A stretch of DNA of 54,058 nucleotides from JAMIFN01 sp964544605. GTDB lineage: Bacteria > Pseudomonadota > Gammaproteobacteria > Burkholderiales > Burkholderiaceae_C. Of this stretch, positions 16,428-25,600 are shown piece by piece. The translations under genes and the position numbers were made by a program. The notes beneath the pieces were generated by a model. It ran no database searches. It had not been told where the DNA came from and saw nothing but the letters and a program-made list of their open reading frames with translations. The first letter of the stretch is position 1. Each line of letters starts with the position of its first letter. The DNA lies in assembly GCA_964544605.1 (NCBI GenBank), contig CAZJBX010000018.1:1-54058 (forward strand). Reading direction: 5' to 3'.

Positions 16428-16994
16428 ATGAGCAGAAAACTGCATGTGGTGATTGCCAGTACCCGCCCCGCCCGCATGGGCCCCAGCGTGGCCCAATGGT
16501 TTGCGCAAGTGGCGCAAGAGCAGGGTGACTTTGCAGTCGAAGTGGTGGACTTGGCCGAGGTGAATTTGCCACTGTTCAACGAAACGGCCCACCCCAGCAC
16601 GGGCCAGTATGAGCACGAAGCGACGAAACGCTGGAGCGCCAAAGTGCAAGAGGGCGATGCCTTTGTTTTCGTCACGCCTGAATACAACTTCATGCCCCCG
16701 CCCGCGCTGGTGAATGCGCTGGACTACCTGGTGCAAGAGTGGCATTACAAACCCTGCGCCTTTGTCAGCTACGGCGGCATGTCGGGTGGCGTGCGTGCCG
16801 TGCAAATGGCCAAGCAATTGGTCACCACTTTAAAAATGATGCCCATGGTGGAAGCCGTGGCCCTGCCTATGGCTTGGGAAAAACTCGATGCGCAAGGCCA
16901 TTTTCAAGGCGATGAGGGCAATGCCGCTGCGGCCAAAACCATGCTGGCGGAGCTGGCGCGCTGGACCGATGCGCTGAAAACCCTGCGGGCTTGA
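16428..16994 (+). CDS. NADPH-dependent FMN reductase family protein
   Basis: 188-residue flavodoxin-like protein. The FMN phosphate loop is STRPARMGPSVAQWF at the N-terminus. TPEYNFMPPPALVNALDYL and SYGGMSGGVRAVQ are the conserved FMN and NADPH contacts of the ArsH/ChrR/SsuE superfamily. It probably reduces quinones, azo dyes or flavins with NADPH; the substrate is not given by sequence. Ribosome binding site GAAAGGA precedes the ATG. The palindrome at 16327 lies about 80 bases upstream. Confidence 0.9.
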   Translation: MSRKLHVVIASTRPARMGPSVAQWFAQVAQEQGDFAVEVVDLAEVNLPLFNETAHPSTGQYEHEATKRWSAKVQEGDAFVFVTPEYNFMPPPALVNALDYLVQEWHYKPCAFVSYGGMSGGVRAVQMAKQLVTTLKMMPMVEAVALPMAWEKLDAQGHFQGDEGNAAAAKTMLAELARWTDALKTLRA

Positions 16995-17050
16995 GGCGCA
17001 ATCTCGAATCGAGTTCAGCATGGCGAGGGTGGGGGATGGGCTGCGCTCTC

Positions 17051-17480
17051 TCGTAGGGGCGGCCCTACAAATGCAGCCTTTCAAGTTTCGTCATGGCGAA
17101 GGCCCGTTAGGGGCTGTGGCTATCCCCCACACATCCTGCCCACCCGCCCTCTCGTAGGGGCGTTGCATGCAACGCCCTACAAATGTGACCTTCAAAGCTC
17201 CGTCATGGCGAAGGCCCGCAGGGCTTGTGGCCATCCCCCACACATCCTGCCCACCCGCCCTCTCGTAGGGGCGTTGCATGCAACGCCCCTACAAATGTGA
17301 CCTTCCAAGTTTCGTCATGGCGAAGGCCCGCAGGGCTTGTGGCCATCCCCCACGCATCCTGCCCACCCGCCCTCTCGTAGGGGCCTTGCATGCAAGGCCC
17401 TACAAATGTGACCTTCCAAGCTCCGTCATGGCGAAGGCTCGCAGGGCCTGTGGCCATCCCCTACGAACCCTGCCCACTGG
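17051..17480. repeat. 111-bp tandem repeat with palindromic core, four copies
   Basis: Units start at 17051, 17152, 17263 and 17375. The central units begin with a palindrome whose arms are GTAGGGGCGTTGCA and TGCAACGCCCCTAC, then ACAAATGTGACCTTC, CGTCATGGCGAAGGC and a tail rich in C (CATCCCCCAC, CATCCTGCCCACCCGCCC). The first copy has lost the inner palindrome; the fourth has CC in place of CG within it and a divergent tail. The family is different from alpha, beta and gamma. It fills the gap before the M16 peptidase and holds no supported gene. Confidence 0.92.
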
Positions 17481-17542
17481 CGCTACACTCACAAGCTTGT
17501 TCCTTTCTGCCCGAGTCCCACCACAGGGGCCACCGCTTTGCC

Positions 17543-18922
17543 ATGCTGTCTCGTCTCAGTGTCTTCGTCGCATCTTTGTCTTTCGCCTGCGCTGCTTGGG
17601 CGCACACACCCGCTGCGCCAGCAAACACCAGCACGGCGGTGCAGATCTACACCCTGAAAAACGGCATGGCCCTCTGGGTCATACCCGATCACCGCGCCGC
17701 CACAGCCGTACAAATGCTCTGGGTGCGGGTTGGCTCGGCCGATGAAGTGGACGGCAGCAGCGGCGTCGCCCATGTGCTCGAACACATGATGTTCAAAGGC
17801 ACACCCAAGCTCGCCGAAGGCGAGTTTTCTAAGCGCGTGGCCGCCATGGGTGGTGAGGACAACGCCTTCACCAGCTACGACTACACCGCCTACTACCAAA
17901 AAGTGCCCGCCGCCCGCCTGCCCGATGTCATGGCCATGGAAGCCGACCGCTTCGCCTACGCCAACTTCAGCGATGCCGCTTTTGCCAAAGAAATCGAAGT
18001 CATCAAAGAAGAACGCCGTATGCGTGTGGACGACCAGCCCCGTGCGGCCATGCGCGAGATGATGGACGCGGTGCAATGGTCGGCCAGCCCCTACCGCCGC
18101 CCCGTCATAGGCTGGATGAACGACCTCGAACACATGCAGGCCGAAGATGCCCGCCACTTCCTGCGCACCTGGTATGCGCCGCACAACGCCGCCTTGGTTA
18201 TTGCGGGCGATGTGCAGGCTGAACAAGTGAAGGCTTGGGCCGACAAATACTACGGCCCCATTCAGCCGCGCCAAGCCTTGCCCCAGCGCAAACCGCGCCA
18301 AGAGCCGCCCCAGCAAGGCCCACGCCGCATGGTGCACGAGGCCGAAGTGGCCCAGCCCATGCTGCGCATGGCCTACAAAATCCCCTCTTTGGCCGAGGCA
18401 GGCTTGGCCCTGAGCGCCAACAGCCCGCTGGCGCAAGACATCTACGCCCTGCTCATGCTGGCCGAAGTGCTCGACGGCTATGAAGCCGCCCGCCTGCCCA
18501 AAGCCCTTACCCAAGGTCAAGGCCGCGTGGCCGACAGCGTCTCCGCCCATATGGGCTTACTGGGCCGTGGGCCAGAAGCCTTTGTGCTGCAAGGCGTGCC
18601 CGCCGAAGGCCGCAGCGTGGCCGAGCTTGAACAAGCCCTGCGTAAGAGCCTCGCGCAAATAGCCCAACAAGGCGTGAGCGAACTCGAACTGGCGCGGGTG
18701 AAAAAACAATACGCCGCAGCGCAAATCTTCAAACGCGACTCCGTCATGGGCCAAGCGCAAGAGGTGGGTATGCTCTGGGCACTCGGCCTGCCACCCGATG
18801 GCATGGCACACATCTTGGCCCAGCTTGAAGCCGTCACCGCCGCCCAAGTGCAAAGCGTGGCGCAGCGCTACTTTAGCGACGCCCAACTCACCGTGGGTGA
18901 ACTGCGGCCCAAAGCGCAATAA
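17543..18922 (+). CDS. M16 family zinc metallopeptidase
   Basis: 459 residues. An N-terminal signal peptide (MLSRLSVFVASLSFACAAWA, probable cleavage near AWA-HT) points to the periplasm. The inverted zinc motif HXXEH is complete: H77, E80 and H81 in HVLEHMMFKGT, and the third ligand is in EVIKEERRMR (E156/E157). The C-terminal half is the second M16 domain. Such insulinase-like proteases degrade short peptides, and many bacterial ones come as a pair with a zinc-less partner; no partner gene is found here, as a repeat array begins 35 bases downstream. The frame is open back to 17390, but that part is repeat sequence, so ATG 17543 at the signal peptide was chosen. Confidence 0.9.
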   Translation: MLSRLSVFVASLSFACAAWAHTPAAPANTSTAVQIYTLKNGMALWVIPDHRAATAVQMLWVRVGSADEVDGSSGVAHVLEHMMFKGTPKLAEGEFSKRVAAMGGEDNAFTSYDYTAYYQKVPAARLPDVMAMEADRFAYANFSDAAFAKEIEVIKEERRMRVDDQPRAAMREMMDAVQWSASPYRRPVIGWMNDLEHMQAEDARHFLRTWYAPHNAALVIAGDVQAEQVKAWADKYYGPIQPRQALPQRKPRQEPPQQGPRRMVHEAEVAQPMLRMAYKIPSLAEAGLALSANSPLAQDIYALLMLAEVLDGYEAARLPKALTQGQGRVADSVSAHMGLLGRGPEAFVLQGVPAEGRSVAELEQALRKSLAQIAQQGVSELELARVKKQYAAAQIFKRDSVMGQAQEVGMLWALGLPPDGMAHILAQLEAVTAAQVQSVAQRYFSDAQLTVGELRPKAQ

Positions 18923-18957
18923 ACGCAAAGTCGCCGCCCTTCTAGCAACTCTCATCC

Positions 18958-19850
18958 ACAAAGGGGCGGCAGGCGCAGCCTGACGGGGTGGTTATAAAAC
19001 CTGCGTCACTGCGGGCTTGTCCCGCAGCCTCTGGCGCTACGAAAACCGAGCTTGCGGCTGAATAAACCTGCGTCACTGCGGGCTTGACCCGCAGTCTCTA
19101 GCGCTACGAAAACCGAGATTGCGGCTCGGGGGCCGCAATGACGCAGAAAAAAAGGCCGCCGCTATAAAAACCGCGTCAATCTTCCCCTCCACGGAGGGGT
19201 GGCAGGCGCAGCCTGACGGGGTGGTCATAAAACCTGCGTCACTGCGGGCTTGACCCGCAGTCTCTGGCGCTACGAAAACCGAGATTGCGGCTCGGCGGCC
19301 GCAATGACGCTGTAGGGAAGGGCCGCCGCTATAAAAATTGCGTCAATCTTCCCCTCCTACGGAGGGGTGGCAGGCGCAGCCTGACGGGGTGGTTACAAAA
19401 CCTGCGTCACTGCGGGCTTGACCCGCAGTCTCTGCCGCAATGACGCAGAAAAAAAGGCCGCCGCTATAAAAATCGCGTCAATCTTCCCCTCCACGGAGGG
19501 GTGGCAGGCGCAGCCTGACGGGGTGGTTATAAAACCTGCGTCACTGCGGGCTTGACCCGCAGTCTCTAGCGCTACGAAAACCGAGATTGCGGCTGAATAA
19601 ACCTGCGTCACTGTGGGCTTGTCCCGCAGTCTCTGCCGCAATGATGCTGTAGGGAAGGGCCGCCGCTATAAAAATCACGCCCTTCTTCCCCTCCACGGAG
19701 GGGTGGCAGGCGCAGCCTGACGGGGTGGTTACAAAACCTGCGTCACTGCGGGCTTGACCCGCAGTCTCTAGCGCTACGAAAACCGAGATTGCGGCTGAAT
19801 AAAGCCGCGTCACTGCGGGCTTGACCCGCAGTCTCTGCCGCAATGACGAG
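18958..19850. repeat. Composite alpha/gamma repeat array
   Basis: Reverse-oriented alpha elements (CCCCTCCACGGAGGGGTGGC-AGGCGCAGCCTGACGGGGTGG) lie near 18960, 19182, 19351, 19485 and 19685. They alternate with gamma elements near 19001, 19067, 19233, 19401, 19534, 19600, 19737 and 19803. Gamma reads GCGTCACTGCGGGCTTGACC-CGCAGTCTC, a variable TAGCGCTACGAAAACC, then GAGATTGCGGCTCGGGGG-CCGCAATGACGC, with two strong hairpins and matching outer ends (GCGTCA / TGACGC). Several gamma copies are truncated to the first hairpin. A linker AAGGCCGCCGCTATAAAAA joins gamma to alpha. This about 900-bp stretch holds no supported gene. Confidence 0.9.
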
Positions 19851-20017
19851 TGTGGAAGAAGCAGCATTTCATGAATTTATGCCTCGCTTGCGCTTGCAGC
19901 AGCGCCTACATTCAAGCCTTGCCTGTAAGCGAGCAACTGAAAAGACATTGACATGATTGGACTTTCATTCTTACTCCTCATCATCGTGTGGACGGTGGTG
20001 GCCCTTCGTCTCACGCC
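19737..20017 (+). repeat. Long direct repeat, left copy
   Basis: By eye this stretch is identical to 21976-22256, 2239 bp away. It spans two gamma elements, a unique about 100-bp leader and the first 21 codons of the small membrane protein gene. Identity breaks off abruptly at codon 22. Confidence 0.9.
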
Positions 20018-20453
20018 ACATGTGTCCTACTTTCTTAGAACCCGCTGGTGGGATAGCCCTTGGTTCGCCCCAAAGTACCTCTTCCCCATCGTGATGATCC
20101 TGCCCATTGCCGATGGGTTGATCAGTGCTGTGCAGTTCAAGCTGCTCTGTGAGCGAAGTGCAGTAATGGAGGTACAGCCAACATGGCAGCGAGTAACTAA
20201 AGCAAGAAAGGATACGCAGAATATATATCCGAAATGGCAGTTTATAACAACCAAGGGGTATGTGGCTAACTTTGTTGATGTCGATACAAATGAGATATTT
20301 TTTTCTTATACATATTTTCATCGATCCGGCAAATCAATTCTGCGAAGAATGCTTTGGGATAGCTATTCAAATTCAGATTTTTGTAAGCATAAAGATGCGC
20401 ATGCTACCTATATCAAATTAAATATTGATCAACTTTTGAAAAATGGAGAGTAA
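19953..20453 (+). CDS. Small membrane protein preceding an effector remnant (cassette 1)
   Basis: 166 residues. Two hydrophobic segments lie near the N-terminus (IGLSFLLLIIVWTVVALRL and YLFPIVMILPIADGLISAVQ), followed by an about 100-residue polar domain with no recognised motif. Its first 21 codons are identical in DNA to those of the paralogue at 22192, after which the two diverge strongly, although the second membrane segment and a VD-DT-E/K-FFS motif remain shared. It ends 2 bases before the ATG of a broken RTX-lipase-like gene. No family is recognised. Position in front of an effector gene, in three cassettes, suggests immunity or a secretion accessory role; this is inference. Confidence 0.75.
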   Translation: MIGLSFLLLIIVWTVVALRLTPHVSYFLRTRWWDSPWFAPKYLFPIVMILPIADGLISAVQFKLLCERSAVMEVQPTWQRVTKARKDTQNIYPKWQFITTKGYVANFVDVDTNEIFFSYTYFHRSGKSILRRMLWDSYSNSDFCKHKDAHATYIKLNIDQLLKNGE

Positions 20454-20455
20454 TT

Positions 20456-20927
20456 ATGGCAAATATTTCTAATTCCTATATCAATGCGATTTTGGCGGAT
20501 GCTGCTTATGTTGATCTGCCTTTAGGAGTGATTTCAGAAGATGCACTAGTGGAGGGGGAAGGACTTTCAAAGCGCCTCGGCCTGCCTCTTGCGACTTACA
20601 TCGCAGAGAATTTTGAGGTAATCAGTGCCATCAATACTTCTGACCTTTTGGGTAGTGGCTTTGATGCCGTGGTGTGGAAAAGGGCGCGAAGGAACAAAAT
20701 TCGCAGGAAGAGTATATGTGTCCATGCGTGGCACTGAGGGCGCACAAGATTTCTTAACTGATTTTGACTTGGCCGTTGATGGAACTGCGCGCGATCAAAT
20801 TATTTCTATGGTCAATTGGTGGTTGCGAGAAAATAACACTGCCTTACCCCACGAGATTGCCACGACGGGCTGTGCCCGCCTCGCAATATCGGGATTAGGC
20901 CAATCTGGCAGCCAGCACATGCATTGA
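20456..20927 (+). pseudogene. Frameshifted and truncated paralogue of the RTX lipase N-terminus
   Basis: The first about 78 residues (SYINAILADAAY, LATYIAENFEVISAINTSD, GSGFDAVVW) match the start of the intact protein at 22695. In the run TGGAAAAGGGCG one extra base relative to TGGAGGGGTCG shifts the frame at about 20690. The matching protein continues in the next frame (FAGRVYVSMRGTEGAQDF, then RDQIISMVNWWLREN) until about 20840, where it stops matching. From about 20851 a GC-rich hairpin sequence (GAGATTGCCACGACGGGC-TGTGCCCGCC) replaces it. The GxSxG part and everything after are missing, so no active product is expected. Confidence 0.85.
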
Positions 20928-20951
20928 GCAAGAGACAACAAAGGAATTGAG

Positions 20952-21650
20952 ATGATAGGGTGGTTAATTTTAATCGCTACAGGTTTTGGCCTATTCAAGG
21001 TCAGGAAGGCAGGGCGCCTGCAACAAACCTTGCTTGCGATCTTCCTCTTGACTGCACTTTGGAAGGCTTTGGGCATTTGGGAGGGGCAGCGCATGGTCTC
21101 CGACCGAGTGATGATTGCCCATTTTTATGAAAACAAACAAGACTTTGAGCGATTGGTCAGAATTTATCGATCAGGCGAAACAGACTCCAGCCTTTGGCTG
21201 GTACCACAAGAACTAAAAGCAAAAACTGAAATCAATCGCATCCAGCCAGGACCAGGCTATTGGTTTGACAACCCCTACTCCATAGAAGGGGCAGAAAATT
21301 TAGAGAAAATGTATAAAGAAAAATCTTGGGCAGATGAAATGCAAAAAAGAAGAACTCTTCTCGTGAAAATGGACATTGTAGATAGGGGATATAAAAAAGA
21401 TGGGGATAAGTATGCTGGGCGCTTCCTTTTTAATGGGGGCTACAACTGGAGAGACTATGTGCATTACCCTATAGACCCTGATATTGTTAACGGGCGAATC
21501 AGATACCCAAGGGAAGTGCATGAAGGCAAGCAGCCTCGCTTGGGTATGGCTGTGAAAAAATCGCTCAACAACCCAAGGTGGAAAAGAGGGGATTGTGTTT
21601 TGAGGAAGATTGAGCCGCATTGGTATCTCAGTAGGTGTCGTGCACAATAA
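20952..21650 (+). CDS. Uncharacterised membrane-anchored protein (cassette 2)
   Basis: 232 residues. Two hydrophobic segments at the N-terminus (IGWLILIATGFGLF and TLLAIFLLTALWKALGIW) are followed by a soluble, charged domain rich in Lys, Tyr and Trp with two Cys near the C-terminus (RGDCVLRK and SRCRAQ). It is not obviously homologous to the 166/168-residue proteins on either side but shares the plan of N-terminal membrane anchor plus polar domain and the position before an effector start. Base composition is clearly AT-richer than the housekeeping genes, as expected for acquired DNA. AAGGAAT-type ribosome binding site precedes the ATG. No known family recognised. Confidence 0.75.
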   Translation: MIGWLILIATGFGLFKVRKAGRLQQTLLAIFLLTALWKALGIWEGQRMVSDRVMIAHFYENKQDFERLVRIYRSGETDSSLWLVPQELKAKTEINRIQPGPGYWFDNPYSIEGAENLEKMYKEKSWADEMQKRRTLLVKMDIVDRGYKKDGDKYAGRFLFNGGYNWRDYVHYPIDPDIVNGRIRYPREVHEGKQPRLGMAVKKSLNNPRWKRGDCVLRKIEPHWYLSRCRAQ

Positions 21651-21687
21651 TTCTGTAGTTTTTTAAATTAATATTGAGGAGAGTGTT

Positions 21688-21753
21688 ATGTCAACTGTTT
21701 ACTATGTTAGTGATTTTGCTGATGGTGGCTATCCAAGTGCATTACTTGGGTAG
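21688..21753 (+). pseudogene. 21-codon stub of a lost effector gene (cassette 2)
   Basis: A strong ribosome binding site (TTGAGGAGAG) precedes ATG and the reading MSTVYYVSDFADGGYPSALLG, then a TAG. The codons look like the beginning of a real protein, but nothing continues in any frame and a gamma array starts about 50 bases later. It stands where the effector gene should be relative to the membrane protein at 20952. Probable 5' remnant after deletion or repeat insertion. Confidence 0.45.
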
Positions 21754-21799
21754 CTGAGGGCTAGAAAGGATAATGTATTGGGGGGCGCAACGGAGCTGT

Positions 21800-22092
21800 A
21801 GAAGGGCCGCGTCACTGCGGGCTTGACCCGCAGTCTCAAGCGCTACGAAAACCGAGATTGCGGCTCGGGGGCCGCAATGACGCAGTGGGGAAGGGCCCCG
21901 CTATAAAAGCTGCGGCACTGCGGGCTTGACCCGCAGCCTCTGGCGCTACGAAAACCGAGCTTGCGGCTGAATAAACCTGCGTCACTGCGGGCTTGACCCG
22001 CAGTCTCTAGCGCTACGAAAACCGAGATTGCGGCTGAATAAAGCCGCGTCACTGCGGGCTTGACCCGCAGTCTCTGCCGCAATGACGAGTGT
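21800..22092. repeat. Gamma repeat array between cassettes 2 and 3
   Basis: Four gamma elements, near 21808, 21909, 21977 and 22043; the first is full length with both hairpins (CTGCGGG/CCCGCAG and ATTGCGGC/GCCGCAAT), the others are shortened. Linker GGGGAAGGGCCCCGCTATAA lies between the first two. The last two belong to the 281-bp direct repeat. No gene supported. Confidence 0.9.
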
Positions 22093-22256
22093 GGAAGAAG
22101 CAGCATTTCATGAATTTATGCCTCGCTTGCGCTTGCAGCAGCGCCTACATTCAAGCCTTGCCTGTAAGCGAGCAACTGAAAAGACATTGACATGATTGGA
22201 CTTTCATTCTTACTCCTCATCATCGTGTGGACGGTGGTGGCCCTTCGTCTCACGCC
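21976..22256 (+). repeat. Long direct repeat, right copy
   Basis: Copy of 19737-20017, covering two gamma elements, the leader GAGTGTGGAAGAAGCAGC and onward, and the first codons of the membrane protein gene at 22192. Homologous recombination between the copies would delete cassettes 1 and 2. Confidence 0.9.
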
Positions 22257-22698
22257 GCGTGTGTCCTACTTTCTTCGGACCCGTTGGCGGGATAGCCCGT
22301 GGTTCAGTCCCAAGTATCTCTTCCCCGTGGTGCTGCTGCTGCCGATTGCCGATGAGTTGATCGGTGCTGTGCAGTTCAAAATACTTTGCAATCGTGAAGC
22401 CGTTGTCACCCTAGCACCCAATTGGCAGGATGTGAAGCGGGCAAAAAGACTCCCAACGAACTCTTATAAACGAAGGGGCTACCTTGTTCGAGTAGATGAA
22501 AGTCACTTTAGGTACCAAGATATGGACACGGGCAAGGTGTTTTTTAGCTTTAAGCACTTCTCAAATGGTGGTGGTGTGCTTTTGGACCGCTTTGGTTTGG
22601 GTCTTGGGAATTCTAGAACATGTGGGCCAGATGATCAGTCAGAAGTGCAGCGTAAGGTTAATGTCAGTAGGATACTGGAACAAGGAGAAATCAAATGA
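22192..22698 (+). CDS. Small membrane protein preceding the intact RTX lipase-like gene (cassette 3)
   Basis: 168 residues, paralogue of the protein at 19953. Two N-terminal membrane segments (IGLSFLLLIIVWTVVALRL and YLFPVVLLLPIADELIGAVQ) precede a polar domain (RYQDMDTGKVFFSFKHF). The stop overlaps the ATG of the RTX gene by four bases (ATGA), so the two are translationally coupled. The DNA upstream and the first 21 codons are identical to the other copy, while the rest differs, as expected if the specificity part diversifies while the anchor is kept or homogenised. Candidate immunity or export accessory protein; no family recognised. Confidence 0.78.
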   Translation: MIGLSFLLLIIVWTVVALRLTPRVSYFLRTRWRDSPWFSPKYLFPVVLLLPIADELIGAVQFKILCNREAVVTLAPNWQDVKRAKRLPTNSYKRRGYLVRVDESHFRYQDMDTGKVFFSFKHFSNGGGVLLDRFGLGLGNSRTCGPDDQSEVQRKVNVSRILEQGEIK

Positions 22699-25600
22699 GT
22701 AATATCAAAAATAGCTATATCAACGCATTGTTGGCAGATGCGGCATACATCAATTTCACACCAGGTGAAGTCGCTGCGGATATGATCAATGCTAAGGGTT
22801 TTGAAAATCGCTTCGGTATCACTCTTGCGACTTATATCGCAGAGAATTTTGAGGTGATTAGTGCCATCAATACATCTGACATTTTAGGCAGTGGCTTTGA
22901 TGCCGTGGTGTGGAGGGGTCGCGAAGGAACAGAATTTGCGGGGCGAATTTATGTTTCTATGCGTGGCACTGAGGGTGCACAAGATTTCTTAACTGATTTT
23001 GATTTGGCATATAATGCAGGTGCACGCGACCAAATTATTTCTATGGTCAATTGGTGGCTTCGGGAAACTACCGCAGCAGGTGAGAAAGCTCCTCAATTGA
23101 TAAGGGTGGAAATACCTGGGCCGATTGACTATGATGTTATTTCTTTATCACCTATCTCTTCTACTGGCACTGGACGGCTGGTAAGTGCTAAAAATATTGA
23201 GATCAATGGCCATAGCTTGGGTGGGCATTTGGCCACTTCGCTTGCCAGGCTGTTTGGTGGTGGAAGTGATGCAGGTTTGGGATCTGTTGATGTTGAAAGC
23301 CTGATGACTTTTAACACTGGAGGTTTTAACAAATCAGCAGCAGATGATTTTTTTAGTAAAATTGATGCCGTTTTAAATGATGTGGGTATGTCCAGCTTGG
23401 ATGTGGTGGACGATAAGCAAATCAATTTTTATGCAGAAAATGGCATCAATGTCACTACCAATGATTCTATTCATTCGCAAATCGGTAAGCGTGTGGGCCT
23501 GTATCAAGAGGAGGGGCTGCTGGCTTCTAATCACTACATGTATCGAATCACGGATTTATTGGCGTTGGGGTCTGTTATGGAGAAGCTAGACCCTAACTTG
23601 AGCCTTGCTGCGCTGAACCAAATTATTGCACAAGGCAGCCATATAGCTGCGGGTTCATTAGAAGGGGTTTTGGATGCTTTGCGCCGAGCTGTTTTGGGGA
23701 CATCTATGCCAGTTTTGGCTATTGGTGATAGTAGTGAAAATAACCCTATTCGTGTGGCTTATCATGATGCCTTGTTTGAACTGCAAGATAGCTTGGACTT
23801 TCAAGTATTAAAAGGAAAGCTGACATTTAGCGCAGTTTCCAACACCAATAGCATGGTAAAAGAGGCAAAAGAAGATTTTGCTCAGTTTTTGGCTTTGCAT
23901 ACTTTAAGCCCTATTTTGATTTATACTCAAAATGAGGGTGCGTTGGCAGCTTTGCAAGCGACACATGCCGATGCCTATACCGCTTGGCAAGCCGATTTGG
24001 TGGCAAGAGAGGCAGGTGATAAGAGCCATGCGTATACCTACACGGATCAGTGGTATCAAGACCGCAGTGCGATGCTGGGCAAGCTGGTGGAGCGCAATTT
24101 GGCTGATGACCAGAAAACCACTATGGATGGGCAAAATATTGCCTATACCGACATCAAGAGAGCTGAGGTGTTGCGCTATGGGTCTTGGACGGGGGACGAG
24201 AACCGCCAGCAGATTAAGTTTGGCTCAGAGAAAGATGATGTTTTGATTGGTGGCGGCCGCAATGATCGATTGTATGGCGGCGCTGGTAATGATATTTTGT
24301 TTAGTGGTGGTGGGGCTGACTATCTTGAGGGTGGTGCAGATTACGATATTTATCGACTGGATCCGAGTAATCCGGGTGGGGTGACGATTTATGACAGTGA
24401 TGGGCTTGGTGTGATTGAGGTGAAGGGCAAGTCTGTGACGGGTTCTTTCAATCATTATGCCAATGCGTCAGATAATCCCACTGATTATTATTCGTCTGAT
24501 TCGAGTTATAAGCTCAGCCGCGTAGGGGCGGAGGACAGTGGGCATTGGCGCTTGCTGGCCAGAGGTGATTCGGGCTCTTATGAGTTGTTGGCCAATTTGA
24601 CTGGCTGGAAGTCTGGTGATTTGGGTTTGTCTTTGGGCGGCGATCCGATTGGTGCTTTGCCGGTGAGGGGAATGCCACCCAGCAATAAGGATTATTACCA
24701 CAATATCAATGCTGTGCGAGCGACGGAGGGATTGATTTTAACAGGTGGCAATCGCTCAGATTCGATTGCGGGCAGTGATTATGCCGATGTGATTTATACG
24801 GGTGATGGTTTGCTGCATTATGTGGTAGCCAATGGCGGCAATGATGTGGTGTATGGCGGCGGTGGCCGCGATTATATTCGGGCGGGCAGCAATGCTGGTA
24901 CGGGCGCAAATGACCATGATGTGGTGTATGGCGGCGAAGGCAGCGATATGATTTATGGCGGCGCGGGCGATGACCAGATTTGGGGCAATGGTAGCGATGA
25001 GGAGTATTTGCGTACTGCGGCCGATAGTGGTGAGCGCGGCGATTGGCTGAGTGGTGAGGCAGGGAATGACACGATTTACGGCAGCCGCTCTAGCGATGTG
25101 ATTTTTGGCGGTGCTGGGGCTGATGTGCTGTATGGCGGTGCTGGGAATGATTTGATTTTGGGTGATGCCCAGTACAGTACGGGTTCTGGTGCTGTGGCCG
25201 TGGCTTATGCGACGAATACGGTGTCGTATGTGTGGAGTACGAATTTGGATGGCTATCTTCAAGGGCCGCTGAGTGAGCGGGATTATGGCCTTGACCCCGT
25301 GATGTTTGTGAATGGGAAGGTGTTTGAGTGGGGCTGGAGTGGTACTGAAGAGGATTTTTCTATTACGCTGGCATCGGGCATCAGTTTTTTAAGCCAGCAG
25401 CGTGTGGCCGCTGGTGGAGGCAATGATTTTATTGACGGCGGTGATGGCGATGACTGGATTGCGGGGCAAACAGGCGATGACATTATTTATGGCGGGGCGG
25501 GTGATGACATTATTTATGGTGATGATGTGATGCCTTTGCCCAATGGTGCGCCCGATGGGAATGACATTTTGTATGCGGGTGCTGGCCGTGATGTGCTGTT

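Noticed and set aside
17051..17480. CRISPR array candidate
   Set aside because: Units are about 111 bp and similar along their whole length; there are no unique spacers and no cas genes.
17390..17542. Longer start for the M16 peptidase
   Set aside because: The extra 51 codons are translated from the tandem repeat; the signal peptide begins at 17543.
18958..19850. CRISPR-like or rRNA-spacer-like array
   Set aside because: Repeats are of mixed length and type and carry two hairpins each; spacers are themselves repeated, as in mosaic intergenic repeats.
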